Assembly (NCBI GenBank): GCA_008360975.2
Contig: CM039189.1
Span: 13,520,056 to 13,584,055, forward strand
Source: Lichenostomus cassidix
Lineage: Eukaryota > Chordata > Aves > Passeriformes > Meliphagidae
Length of the DNA stretch: 64,000 nt
Direction: 5' to 3'
The notes beneath the pieces were generated by a model. The model saw nothing but the letters and a program-made list of their open reading frames with translations, was not told the origin of the DNA and ran no database searches. Shown piece after piece: positions 14,060 to 25,823 of the stretch (the stretch's first letter is position 1; each line of letters opens with the position of its first letter). Both the position numbers and the translations under genes were made by a program.

Positions 14060-14608
14060 TGAACAGGCGGCAAGTGCGAGTTTCCTCCCGTCGGCCGCCG
14101 GAGCGCAGGCCCGGGCGGGTGTCCCCGGGGATGCTCGGGGGCGCGGGGCGGGCGCAGCCGCAGGGCCTCGGCCCGCGCGGCCTCCCGGGGTCACCTTGGG
14201 CACAGCGGCCTCGCCCCCGCCTCGGCCGCTGCCCCGCGGGCGGGCCGGGCCTGCCCTGCGGCAGCGGGGGCGCTCCGGGGCCGCCGCCCGCCAGGCCGGG
14301 GGTGCGGAGGCCGCCGCGACCCCGCGTGTGACGGCCGCGGGCACCCGCCGCCCCCGCCCTCCCGAGCCGCTGCCGGGCCGGGGGCGCCGCCCGGGGCTCC
14401 CGTAGCCCCTGCCCCGGGCCAGCCCCCGCCCGAGGCGGCGGCAGCGGCCCGGCCGTGGTCGGCGGCGCCCCCGCGGGCGGCGCAGCGGGAGGAGGCACCG
14501 CCCCGGCCGTCATTTCCGCCGAGTGCGGGGCGGGGGAGGGGGCAGAGCGCTCGCCTCCTCCTCCGCGGCGGCCGGAGACACAGAGACCCAGAGCGGGGCC
14601 AGGGCAGC

Positions 14609-14634
14609 TCCGCCGCCGCTGCCGCCGCCGCGCC
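14609..14634 (+). repeat. CCG/GCC triplet run in the probable C-beta-1 5' UTR
   Basis: A short interrupted CCG repeat (CCGCCGCCGCTGCCGCCGCC and following bases) lies about 80-105 bases upstream of the C-beta-1 start codon, so it is probably transcribed as 5' leader. Such GC-rich leaders fold stably and can slow ribosome scanning. The effect here is inferred. Confidence 0.7.
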
Positions 14635-14714
14635 CGCGGGCCGCGCCGCCCCGCCAGCCGAGCCCGGCCCGGCCCCCGCCCGGCATCCCTCCCGCCCCCC
14701 GCGCCGGCCCGGCC

Positions 14715-14760
14715 ATGGGGAACGCAGCCACCGCCAAGAAGGGCAACGAGATCGAGAGCG
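14715..14760 (+). CDS. PRKACB: PRKACB first coding exon, C-beta-1 N-terminus (partial CDS)
   Basis: This exon encodes the first 15 residues, MGNAATAKKGNEIES, plus the first base of codon 16, of the PKA catalytic subunit beta, isoform C-beta-1. PKA is the cytosolic/nuclear Ser/Thr kinase released from regulatory subunits by cAMP. The start codon has a strong context (G at -3, G at +4). The MGNAAT start is the N-myristoylation signal of the C-alpha/C-beta-1 family, and the Asn after Gly is the known deamidation position. The exon ends AGC G and is followed by the consensus donor GTGAGT at 14761. Joining to exon 2 at 63452 gives G+TG = Val and then KEFLAK, the family sequence. The residue at the Ser10 autophosphorylation site of mammalian C-alpha (numbering without Met) is Asn here. 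Assignment to beta rather than alpha rests on AATAKK rather than AAAAKK. Only the N-terminal tip is in this window. Confidence 0.96.
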
Positions 14761-15410
14761 GTGAGTGAGGGGGACGCGCCGCCGCCTCCGCCCGGCTCCG
14801 CTCCCGGAGGAGGGCCCGGGGCCGGGCCTGGCGCGCCCGCCCCGCGCCGCCGCCGCCGCCGCAGGCCCCGCGGCCTCGGGCCGAGCCCCCCGGCCCTACA
14901 GGCCCGGCCGCGGCCTGCGCGGCGCCGCGGGGAGCTCGCCCGACCCCGGCCCCGCCGCGGGGCTCGGCGGGCTCTCGAGAAACCAGCGGGACAAACCCGC
15001 CGCGGCCGCCGGGCCGAGGCCGCCGCCGGGCCGCGCGTGCGGCTGTCCCGCAGCAGGTGTCCGTCCCCGGCGGAGGAGGAGCCGCCGGCGGGGCCGCGGT
15101 GTCGGCGGGCAGGTGTCGGCGCCTCCGCCAGCCTCCATCCTCGCCCCGGCCCGCTCGCTTTCCCCACCCCCGAACACACCCTGCCGGCGGGGGAGGCCGC
15201 CCGCCCGCCGCGCTCCGTCTGCGGCGGGAGGGTTTTCATCCCGCTGCGGGGAATGTAGGTCAGAAACTCGTGTGCTCGCCCGGATCGTGCAGCCCCGGTG
15301 ACCCCGCGGCCCTGCCCGCGCCCCGCGGCGCAGCCCCAGCCCCGCGGCGTGTTTACATCGCTCGGGAGCGCGCCGGGAGAGCCCTCGGTACGGCGTTGCT
15401 CTCCTGAGCC
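14761..15410 (+). other. PRKACB: Start of intron 1, within the CpG island
   Basis: Intronic sequence that keeps CpG-island composition after the GTGAGT donor. It includes a (GCC)n run at about 14846-14862. Its overlapping plus- and minus-strand frames are not credible genes. Confidence 0.75.
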
Positions 15411-18400
15411 CTGGGTAAAATGGAAGACAAAAGCATTGATCTGAACTCGTCATGGCAGGGAGCTTTCTGCTGGTGTTTCTGTTCATTTGTTTGCTTTGTT
15501 TTTGTTGTGTTGTTGGGTTTTTTTTCCCTCTAAGTATTTCAGCGTAACTTTAAATAATATAAAGCCGATTCAGTTGTTGGGAAAAAAAAACACTGGACTT
15601 TTTTTTGTAAGTTGACTTCCTTACTTTGCTTCTAGTGAAAAACTTTGGGTATGTTTGTCATGGATAAGGGTAAAGACAAGACGTAGGGAGCAGGCAGTTG
15701 TGCAAGCTCAGTGTTGTGACAACAATACCCTTTGTTACTGGAAAGTCCTAGGGCATTAAAATGGAAAAGAACTTTGAATGTCGAAGTTAGGGTGTTATGT
15801 GGGGGTTTTTTTTGGTTTTGTTTTTTTTTTTCTTTAGTTTGTTTACTTATTGTGTATTTACTGTTGAGGTCTGGGGTAGAACTGGGAAACCCGATTTGCA
15901 TAGGCCAGTCCTGCCCACACTGCATTCCTCGGGCTTCCCAGGGATCTGCAAGGGGTGCTTCCAGCTGTGGCACCAGGGGCTCTGCTTGACCTGCCCAGTC
16001 CTAATGCTTGGTTTCACCTTTCAATTCTTGTGTCTGAGCTCACTCTTATTACAGACTTCACAATCCAAATATGTTATGAGTATTTGACCATTATTGTTTG
16101 GTGGTTTTATTTTCTTGTTGAGTGCATTAATTTTGATAGGAAGTATTTTAGCCTAACTGTGAAGATCTGTGTGGAGAGAGGGAGAATGGATTGTTTGAAG
16201 TACTTCAGATGACAAAACACTGCATTTTGTATTTAATGGTAACTGTACTGCTATTAGTTTGTGCAGTTAAATAACACTACAACACAAAGTGTTCACTTCC
16301 ATTTTAATGAATTCTGGTATTACAAAATAGACTCATTTTTTAAGTTGCAGAAAGAGTTTCTTTCAGAACCTCTCTCTCCCTTTGTTAGAGTTTAAAAATG
16401 AAATGCTGCTAGAGCCATCAAGCTCAGATGTTTAATTACTCAGTATATTTTGCAGCAAAAAGCTCTGTAATGATACAACTCCTGTAACTCAGAGAAAAAA
16501 TTGGTCATCATTAACATACTGCTGGGAATGAACAGGATTCACTTACTATGGAAGATCAATTATATGTGAATACTGTACAACTAATAAATTATTAGAAACA
16601 ATGTTTGGTTTACTGTCAGGGAATGTTGATTGTAATCTATTCATATGATACATGGCAACTAAAAACTAAAGAAATATAAAATTCGATGGCGCTTTAATAT
16701 TTCTGAATTATTTATTTGCATTGTTGAACCAGTTTTCTAGTTTTGCATGTTAAGTGTCCTCAGTAGCATGTATTCCAGACTACAGGACACTGAAAATGAA
16801 GCTGTTTGAAGGGGTAACAGAAAAATATGCAGGTTTGAATTCTAAAGGTGATGTTATGCCCTTGATCCATGCATGGAGCTTATGGTATTGTGTGGATCAA
16901 GGACATGCTAAGGTCCCTGAAAGAACAATGAAGGGTAACACAGCTTCCCCTGATAACTATACTTGATAGTTCATGAAGTGTAATTTGAGACCTCTTTCAC
17001 TGTCTATGGTCAGCACAGTAAATGCTGTTCACCTAACTACGGCACTTGTGTTCTTCTTGTTTGTTGTAGCTTTCCATGTCTATTCAGACATCTTTAGTAC
17101 TTGTTACTTCACTTAGGCTATGAAGTGGAATAAAACCACGTGTGTGTGAACACCAGTAGTAGATGGGAACAAATGTTTTGGAGTATTTCTGGACTGAAGT
17201 TGGAGGTGAATGAAATCTCAATGCTGGTGGTTTCTTAAGCTTGGTCACCAAAAGAGTGAATTGGGCTTTTGTAGCAGGGAGGGCAAGATACATTGTGTTC
17301 AAACAGAAGATGGAAAGCTTCATGTAGTCTGTTAGGGTTTTATTTCTATGGCCTTCTGTTCCAGGTTCTCCTAATATGCATTGAATTTTGATTTGGAGGA
17401 CAAAAATTAAAAGTTGTCCTTTAGTAATGAGAAGCTGAAGCATTCTGTACCCATTTTAAACTTCATCTGTTTAAATGCCTTCATGGTTTTCCACAGGGCA
17501 CAGCCACCTACAAGTTCTAAGAGCCTTTTAGAATAGTAATATAAGTATTTTTCATTTGAAATCTTGAGAGACACAATTATCAGTTGCCATAAAAGTTACT
17601 GTGTTTGATTCCACATCCTAGTATTACTTTAATAATACTCATCATTATTTGTTGGGTTTTTTTCAGCTGCTCAATTTACAGTAGTTGAGAATTTTGCAAC
17701 CTAGAAGTTAAAAATGTCAACATGTAGTAAATTAAATTTTTTTCAAAAGGCCACAGGGAGTCTTCCTTAACTTGTTGCAATTAATGTAGAAAATGTTACC
17801 TTTATTATTCATTATCTTGGAATAATTTGTTAAAGCATGAAACATAACTACAGCATGTCTGAGGTTTAAAAAAGGTCACATAACTTTTTAATTCTGTATA
17901 TTAATTTCTTACTTTCAAATCATCACTGATTCTCCATGAAACAGGAATTTTTAACTTTACTGGGACTACTTTCTAAACTAGCATGAATGTCAGCCCTGCA
18001 AAACTGGATAGTTTGTAGGAAGTTTTGTGTGTGTTTTACTTCAGATAAGACAATAATACAGATTTTTCAAGTAATTATGATGTATGGCTCTGAATTATTT
18101 GCCCTGTTAGATATGCAAAGGAATGTTGTACATGACGGCAAGAAATTTTGCTACAAATTAATAGTAATCCCACTAGGTGTTCTGTTTGTGGTTTTTGTTG
18201 TGTTATTTTGTTTCACTCATTGTCCATTCCTCCCTCCTGCCCCACCATCCCCCTGCAGATTCAAGAATACTTAGTTGTAATATTGTCTGTTTCTTTGTAA
18301 TCACCAAACTGGATTAGAGACCAGGTGATTAAAATACATTCTTTAGGGACTGGAAGATTTGTATACTTTCCTCTTCTTCCAATAGATCTTGAAAACGTTG

Positions 18401-21400
18401 TCTTGGCTTCTGAGTTTTATTTGCTGGCATTCAGACGGCCTTTGCTGCTTTTTCTGTGGCAGTGTGTGGTAGCAAATTGCTCTTAAAATGTATTTTAAGA
18501 GTAAACTATGCATGTTTTTCAAAGCATAATTCTGTATGTGTATCTTATTACCTGGTAGTCAGACCTCCGGCTTTATTAGTCTAGCATGATTCTACTAACT
18601 TTGACTTCTGTGGTCTTTAAATAGGCAAGTACAGCATGTGTGATGTGTATTCTGCATGTGAGTTTTATGTTCATTCACTCCTCCTTCTCCTCAAAGTGTT
18701 CCCTACAGTATCTTCATTATGACAGAGTTCCCATTATAGTCAATTCTTTGCTTTTTAACTCTTATAATTATTCTTTAAGTAGTGCTCCTTTGAAGTGTGC
18801 TTGACAGGAAGATGCAGCCTTCTACTTTTTCTTTTTCCAGCAGATTTTAACCTCCTCTGGGTACATTTCTTAAGAGCTAAGGGTTTTCTCCTTGTTTTTC
18901 ATGTGCATTCAGTGCTGGGTCATATTGTGGTCTCTTTTGGTCTTCAATAAGAAAACACAAGAAGTTTATTTCATGTAAAGACTAGGTGAGGCAAGGCTTT
19001 ATCACTGCTGAGCTTGATTAGATTGAAATTGGTGAAGTAGAGGTGAAAAGCTCTGTATCCATTGCTATCCCAAGGTAGCTGATTCCCTGTCACTTTTCCA
19101 GAGACTCGTCTGAGTGTTTTTGATCAGAGTGTAGTTTTATTCAACAGATAGTGTCTTTTTTCTTTTGCTCATTGTGTTTAGCTCTCCGGTTTTTGAAATT
19201 GGTGGCTTTTGGAGCCTTGTTCTTGGATTAAAACATCAGCTAAAATATGAATTGTATAAAAAGTAATTAACAATATATACTGCAGTGATGCTGGAAGAGT
19301 CTGCATGAATAACATCTCTAAACAACGTATGTAAAGCTTCTTTTCCACTATGTTGGGGTTGTATCATCTATTAATCAGGTAGGTTTCAGCAACAAGGAAC
19401 TCCATCATCTGAAAATAAGAAATAGTTGTAATTACTTGCTGAACAAATATCTGAAAATTCCTCTGCTGTAATCACCAATGTAAAACTATGAGTACGCACC
19501 AAGTGAGGAGAGGCACCATCTGAAGATTCTGCTTTAATTAAAAACAAAATGCTTATTTACAGCTTGGTCTAGCAAAGAGAGAGGTTATCACTCATTAAAG
19601 ATAGCCACATGGTAGCATAACAAAAGGTCAGAAGGACCTCCAAGTGATAAATTGGTTTGTATTTAGAGGTTGTGGTTAGGCCTTTATTACAGGCTCAGAC
19701 TATTTTAAAGACAGAGTATTTTAAATTACTTGGCATTCCCTTGTTGCTGGGTTTGTTTAGTGTTTGTTCACTTACCCATATATCCACATTTGTAGAACTG
19801 ACACAATCAAAAGTAATAGCTTGAATAATGCTGGGATTTCTCATACTTTCTCAAGTCATTTTGTTCCTTAGCCTAATTAAGGCTATGCTGTGCTGCAAAA
19901 ATGAAGCCTGTCATTGGTACAGGGAGCACAATGTGGGGATGCAGCAGTGCAGGTTACGGTATGGAGCAGAGGGTTCTGCTCCACTCCATGCCAGGCTGGC
20001 AAAGAGTGTTCTCCAGATAGTTAAAGTTCATCTGGAGCTGACACATCCCTCCTTTGGACAGAGCTCCTTTGGAAAGACTTTTGGATGGATGTCAGATTCT
20101 GTGTTTTGCCTGTATCCTTACTGGACATCATAAAGGAATTGTTTGTCCAGAAGCTTTTTTTTTTTTTCTAGACTGCAGCAGTTGGTTAAATAAAGAATAT
20201 TGTTTCTGGTATATAGCAGGTGAGTTCCAGATCAGATCTGAGTAGACTGGTTTATTTGGGTTCTTTTTGAATCAGTGCTTCTAGCATTTAAGCTTGCAAA
20301 GTTTTCGGTGTTAGGAACCATGTGTGAGTGGGAATTTTCTTTATAAACTTGTGAAATTTAGGGCTAGAACTTGGTAAAAAGTCTACCCTGCAGTGCTGCT
20401 CGCAAGCTTTGTATTTGTTTCAGGGGCAAGGTGCTCTTCCATAAGCATTTCTTTCAGTTGCAGTTCTGCTTTTCTATCCCCTGCCACTTGTTTTCCTGCT
20501 TCTGTGCCCTCAAGTGTTCTGGAGCAACTGTTTGTGAGACAAGGTGAACTGAATTTGAGATTGATCTAGGTTAAAAATAACCGTACAGAAAAGGGAAAGC
20601 GGAAGGGACTTTAGTTAACCTGGATTTGGCTTCCTGATCCAGTTCACTGCAGCTACACGAGCCATTGTACCAGTGCAGCTGGGATATGGCACGGAGAAGA
20701 GAGTGGATAGCAGGTACTAAATAGGAGCTGCCTGACCTACTGCTGTTGCCAAAAGGAGAGCTGTGGTTTCAGGCTGTACTGCAAGTATTTTCCTACCATA
20801 AGCAGTTTCTACGCTGTGCCGTAGAAATGCTTCCTGGGAAATGGGAAAGAGAACAAAGTAGCACTGGAGCTCTGAGGAGGTAAGTGAATGTGTTGTCTTA
20901 GAGTTGCAAAACTGGAAGATAAAATCACTTTGTTTCCTTTTTTTTTTTTTTTTTCTTTCTTCCCCTGCAATGGTTAGGAAAGGATTACACACATTTTATT
21001 TCTTTGTGTTACCCTGATGTTCAGTGTTCGGGAGCTAGGACCCTATTTTGTTTGTACAACCACAACATAATTTGTTCTCTGAAACCGATGTGTTCTGTTT
21101 TGGAAAATAAGGTGAATACTGACAGACAGGAAATGAAAATGAGACTTTCAGTTTGTGTAGCAGGGGAATTGGGATATAGCAGTTTAGAGGGTGTGCTGTG
21201 CAGGGAGCTGAAGGAAGATACTGCCCTGCCTGTGATGCTGGGATCAGCAGCAGTAAACAAGAGTCTCTTCAGGGCTTGTTTGAGCCTCACTTTGGCATCT
21301 CCCTTGCTGTTTCTTCCGCATCTCAGCAGAATCACGTCCGCTAAGAGTAAGGTTTCACAAAACAGCTGAGCCCATCTGGTGACTTGCACTGGTGAAAAAT

Positions 21401-24400
21401 CAGGTTTTACTCCTAGACCCTTCATGGGTCACAATTCAAGTGTTTCTCCAGTGTTAAGCTCTTTTACATAGGCAAAAAACAATGCAGGTTTTATCTCTTT
21501 GGGTTATCCATAATTATTTTTGCACACCAAATCAATTCACTGAGGTGTCAGATGGCAAGAGACAGATTCAAAGGAAGTGCTGAAAGCACCATTGGCAATG
21601 AAATGGTCAGGTGGCAAGAAAAAGGATTCTATTTTTTTAGTGTTGAGCTCTTTAAGACCTTACCACGCTAACTTCTTGGAAAAAGGATTACTCCAAACTA
21701 GCACTTTCCCATCTGCATTTGTTCTTTTAACCAATTACTTCAGGACTTCAAGTTTTTGGTGAGAGGTGTTAGCACCTAGCAGTTGGATGTCTAAAGCTAT
21801 ATGAAGATGGAGAAAAATAGAGCAAAACATTGCTTGTTTCTATCTACACTTACAGTATGGATCTTTAAGACAATATTTTACAGGAGGATTCATTTGTTTT
21901 TTTATTTTGCATTTAGCTGCTTCTATTTATTTTTTTTAATTGATATTCAAACTAAGAAATATAGCAAAGTTTTTACTTCCTTCTTTAGTATATTTTCTGC
22001 TTTTCACTGCCCAGAAGATTATTTATGTAGCAAGGGTTAGGCTAACTTGTTAACATTTTGCTATGCCATAAAGGTGTGGAAACACACCTTGGTGTTTGTT
22101 TTGTGTGGGTTTTTAAAGCCGTGATTTTTGTGACTTCAGAATAAACAACCAGTTTCTCTACGTTGGGATGTCATCTTTCTGTAGTTCTGAGCAAAAATTT
22201 TGAGGGTTTCAGAAATACTTTTCAGAAAAAGCAGGAGGCATATAAATACCCCTTGCATATAAGAGCTAAAGGGGTGTCCACATTCTGAGAAAGTAAAAAT
22301 CTTTCTATGACATAGCTATTCTCTACCAGAGAAAGCCTGATGAGCATTTTGAGCCAAATTCTCTCCTTAGGAAGGACAGAGAGGTGCTGTTCTACTTACC
22401 CTGACCCTTTTCTCTAGAGAGATACAGTATTTCTATGGTAGACTAACATGAAAGTAACAAATTATCTTACCTGTGATATTAAAATAAGAGACATAGGAAA
22501 TCCTCCTTTAAAATGCTGCTAGGTGAATGAATATCTAAACTGTTAGGAGATTAGTAAATGTAATTGATAGTTTGTATTGGTCTGCCTCTTGTTAACTTGT
22601 ATCCTCTTGCTAAGATACTGTAATACTTAAACAGATGACATTAGGAACTTTTTGTTTCTTTTGTTTCATTCAGGTTAAGATGCTTTCAGGAAGTATGTAC
22701 TCATTAGCATACTGCACTTGCTGCTAGCACTTGTCTGTAGACCCACAGACATCCACAGCTGCCATGTGGCTCAAGAAATTAAAACAAAGGAAAGTGCATT
22801 TTTGGCGTGAAGATGGAAACTTGAAAGATAGAAAAGACTGTTACTTTGCCTGTGCCCAGAATCACTTTGCTTTTCCCTCTCACAAAACGACATAATTAAG
22901 GGTGTATGTATTCTGTTACTTCAGCAGGTGCATTGTTGTAGTAATTAAGGTTAGTTTTGATTATTGTAACATTAGACAGTTTGAAATTCTTTGTCTTGTA
23001 GCAAGTAGCAGTAACAGTTTTATTGTGTATGTAAATTCTGATTGTTAAGCATTTGATAATCTTGCCTTGCATTGCACAGGGCAAAAATGGGATTTAGCTG
23101 CACCAAAGTCTATCATTAGGATGAAGTTTTTCATGCAAGTTACCTCTATTCAAGCATTTTATTAACTGCTCCATAGATTAATGTGGAGGATGGAGGTTTT
23201 GATCAGGGTTTCTCATTGAAAAACAGGGTAGGTGGTGAGAGAGGAAAAGCATTACATAGCTAAAATCATGCCAAGCCCATTTGAAAGATCATGGTATTCC
23301 CCTCTAACAGGTGTAACGATGAAAGGACATATGTTTTGATTGACTTGTTGAGCACTATTTTATATTGGGCAGCTTTGCAAAATTCAATGCCTCAGCTGTA
23401 TGTTTGTTCCTTGTGAAAACTTGCATAGGGAGAAGCAGGGGGGTCTCATTGAAATCTAGGATTATGTGCACCTTGCAAATCCCAGCCCTGCTCCTCTGCT
23501 TTGGGAGCTATGGGTTAAGCGTTCTAAAGCAGCAGACTGCAGCAGTGCATCCCATGTTCAAGCTGGATTCTCTCCATTGGCTGAAAAATCGACATTGTTG
23601 TGGTATGTGTTTATGTGAACTGAACTTCAGAGAGAAATGAGGTGCTAGATCTTTTAGCTTAATTTAATGGCCTGTATGAATATCAAATTGCAAAACAAGC
23701 AAGTTTTGAAATTTGTTTAAGTGTACAGCAGCTTCATGGGATGTGGAATTGCCTGGGAGCTTGAGGGTGTGTAGTGCTTTGTAGTGGTTCTTAGGGTGTT
23801 TCCTGGTTCTTTTGCAAATTAGCTTTTTTTTTCCCTTTGAATTTATTGAGGATAAATTATCAGATGCCAAACTGACACTAAATAAAATTAGCCTCAGTTT
23901 TTCACACAAATTGCACTAATACCTAAGAAAGTTCAATTTCTATCTAAATTTGGTCTATTGTTATGACATGCTTTCTGCCAAAAAGATTGCTCCTATGATG
24001 CTACCTACATCATCATCCAACAGTTCATTTAATATTCAAATACAGAATTTATTTCATTTGCATATTAACTTTGATTTTTTTATCTTTAACTCCAAGGTAG
24101 GACATTCTTGAACTTTAAATGAATGTGTGGGGTTCTTCAATTTCAATTAACAAGTTTCATTGTTAAGCAACCCTTACTACCATGTGTTGGTGATGAACAT
24201 CAAACACCTTGCATCTCAGGTGAACAGTCAGGAATAGGTTTGCAAGGATGGAATGACGTCCATGTGAGGAATTATTATGTAATTGCTATGTAAGTGACAT
24301 CTCTTATCTAGAATAGCTAGAGGGCATGATCTGTAAAACTGTGTGTGGCATGGGGAGTGAGGGATGTCCTATGCTTGCTTTTTGTCTTGCTTTTTTTAAG

Positions 24401-25385
24401 TAGCTGCTTTGAGTCATTGTTTCTATTGGCTTTTTCCTTAGGAACAGATACCAATTTATTCCTAATAAAACATTAGAGCTCTCCTTGAGAATGAGAAACT
24501 ACAGAAAATGAGGATAGAGAAAAAACATCTCAACAACTGGTAAAAAAAGGAATGTGGATTGAGAAATGTAAAAACAGCGAGCTCTAAGCAGAGTATGGTT
24601 TGGGTCTTGTCCATATACTCCCATCCCAAAAAAGGGAGCTGATGAATGCTGGCCAGAGATGCTCTGCCTGAGGAGGTCAAAGGAAATACCACAGGTGTCA
24701 GGGACATCCTGGAAAGCTTCTTCCACCTGGTTGCAACTTGGTCAGAGCAGTGGAGTCCCTGATGAAGAGATTCTGCATCATGTAGAGCCTTAGAGGAGAA
24801 ATGTAACTTTAAAGGTGAGCCAAGAGCATCTTCATAAAAAGTTTCGGAGAAGCTGAAGTACAGGTTACCATTAGTCCCACTTGGGCTGTGGCACACATGT
24901 TCCAACTTCTCCCAGAGGGAACTAACTTTCAGGGCCCCAGGAAGAGCATTATGGATGTGCTCAAATCTTTAATGTATTTTTCCTGTCTGGGCTCTGGATT
25001 TAGCCCAAAGTACAAGCTGATCCTCCTGGCATTGTGCCTCTTCTGATGGTAGGAGATCCCATCCCCTGCTGTCTACGCAGGGCAAATGGTGAGAAAGTGA
25101 AGTATGAGGGCATAATGGAATTTTCCAAGAGGAGGTGTGAAGATGAACAGGATGCCATGAGGCCTGCCAAAATACTGCATGGGGAAGATGTGTATCTCAT
25201 GGGACAACAATCTTCTGCTGGTGCTCACTTGCTCCAGCCTTGTAGTTGAGCTCAGCTCTTGCTACAGAGGTAGCAGAGGGGACACCCCTGACTACCTTCA
25301 TGCCAAATGCCCAAAGCTACATTCTGTGGTTTTGTTCTGCCACAGGTGCCAGGTATACTTAGCATATTGAAGAGTTTCAGCCAGT
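15411..25385 (+). other. PRKACB: PRKACB intron 1, no further exon supported
   Basis: AT-rich intron with a visible excess of T over A on the coding strand (for example long T runs near 15520, 15600, 20155 and 20938). A T/G tract lies at 15805-15843. A CRE-like TGACGTCC occurs at 24254-24261. GC-richer patches at 21004-21425 and 24600-25330 give 120-150 codon frames on one or both strands, but I recognise no protein family in them and no splice-bounded block. No RNA gene is seen. Confidence 0.6.
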
Positions 25386-25660
25386 TCTTGTGAGTTTTTT
25401 TGGGGGTTGGGTTTGTTTTTTGTTTTGATAAGGGGTTTTTTTGTTTGGTTGGTTTTTGTTGTTGTTTTTTGTTTGATTTTTTTTGTTGTTGTTGTTTTAT
25501 TTGGATTTTTTTGTTCAGATTTTTTTTGTTTGGTTTGGTTTTTGGGGGTTGGGGGTTTCTTATTTGTTTTTTGGGGGGGAGGGTTTTGTTTTTGTTGCTT
25601 TGTTTTGTTTTGTTTCATTTTTGGGTTTTTGTTGGTTGGTTTTTTTTTAATGGATGGTGT
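25386..25660 (+). repeat. T/G-rich low-complexity tract
   Basis: About 275 bases composed almost entirely of T and G on the coding strand, in TTTTG, TTTGG and GTT units with G-runs of 5-7 near 25540-25580. It is not a clean microsatellite. It produces spurious frames rich in Phe, Cys, Val and Leu on the plus strand and Lys, Asn, Pro and Gln on the minus strand. Several G-runs close together could support G-quadruplex-like structure in the RNA, though the loops are long. Similar shorter tracts recur further along this intron. Confidence 0.85.
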
Positions 25661-25786
25661 CTCTTTAGATGCTTGCTGCATTTGGGAGCTAAAAGGGTAT
25701 TATGAAGTTGTTCACTTCAGAGGAGATGGGATTTTTTGCTGCTGGTGGTTTTTGGGTTTTGTTTTGTGTTTTCTGTTTTTAAGCAG

Positions 25787-25823
25787 ATGCTTAAAACTAT
25801 GCCATTTATTAAAGAAACATTTG
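25787..25823 (+). other. Exon-like segment with phase-compatible start codons (unproven)
   Basis: A pyrimidine-rich tract ending AAGCAG is followed directly by ATG. Two in-frame ATGs (25787 and 25799) lead to ACA TTT G and a consensus donor GTAAGT at 25824. The reading frame ends one base into a codon, which is what exon 2 needs, and would give MLKTMPFIKETF then Val-Lys-Glu-Phe. This is a sequence-only observation. Short ATG-to-donor segments in the right phase also occur elsewhere in the intron by chance, and I know of no matching C-beta N-terminus. Confidence 0.15.

Larger units (their letters stand above)
14060..15410 (+). promoter_or_regulatory. PRKACB: CpG island promoter of PRKACB (C-beta-1)
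   Basis: About 1.35 kb of very GC-rich, CpG-dense sequence rises abruptly from AT-rich flanks and surrounds the first coding exon. No TATA box is evident near the start codon. Sp1/KLF-type boxes include GGGGCGGGC at 14145-14153 and GGGGCGGGG at about 14527. Two CRE half-sites are present: TGACG at 14329-14333 and its reverse CGTCA at 14508-14512. This is the usual layout of a broad, housekeeping-type, multi-start promoter, so no single transcription start can be assigned. The 5' UTR must lie between roughly 14500 and 14714. The island continues about 650 bases into intron 1. Several long overlapping reading frames here, on both strands, are artefacts of the scarcity of stop codons in GC-rich DNA. 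Confidence 0.9.

Noticed and set aside
13950..15239. 429-codon minus-strand reading frame, plus long plus-strand frames over the same stretch
   Set aside because: It lies in the CpG island, where stop codons are scarce. It is dominated by Arg, Gly, Pro and Ala, overlaps equally long frames on the other strand and resembles no protein family.
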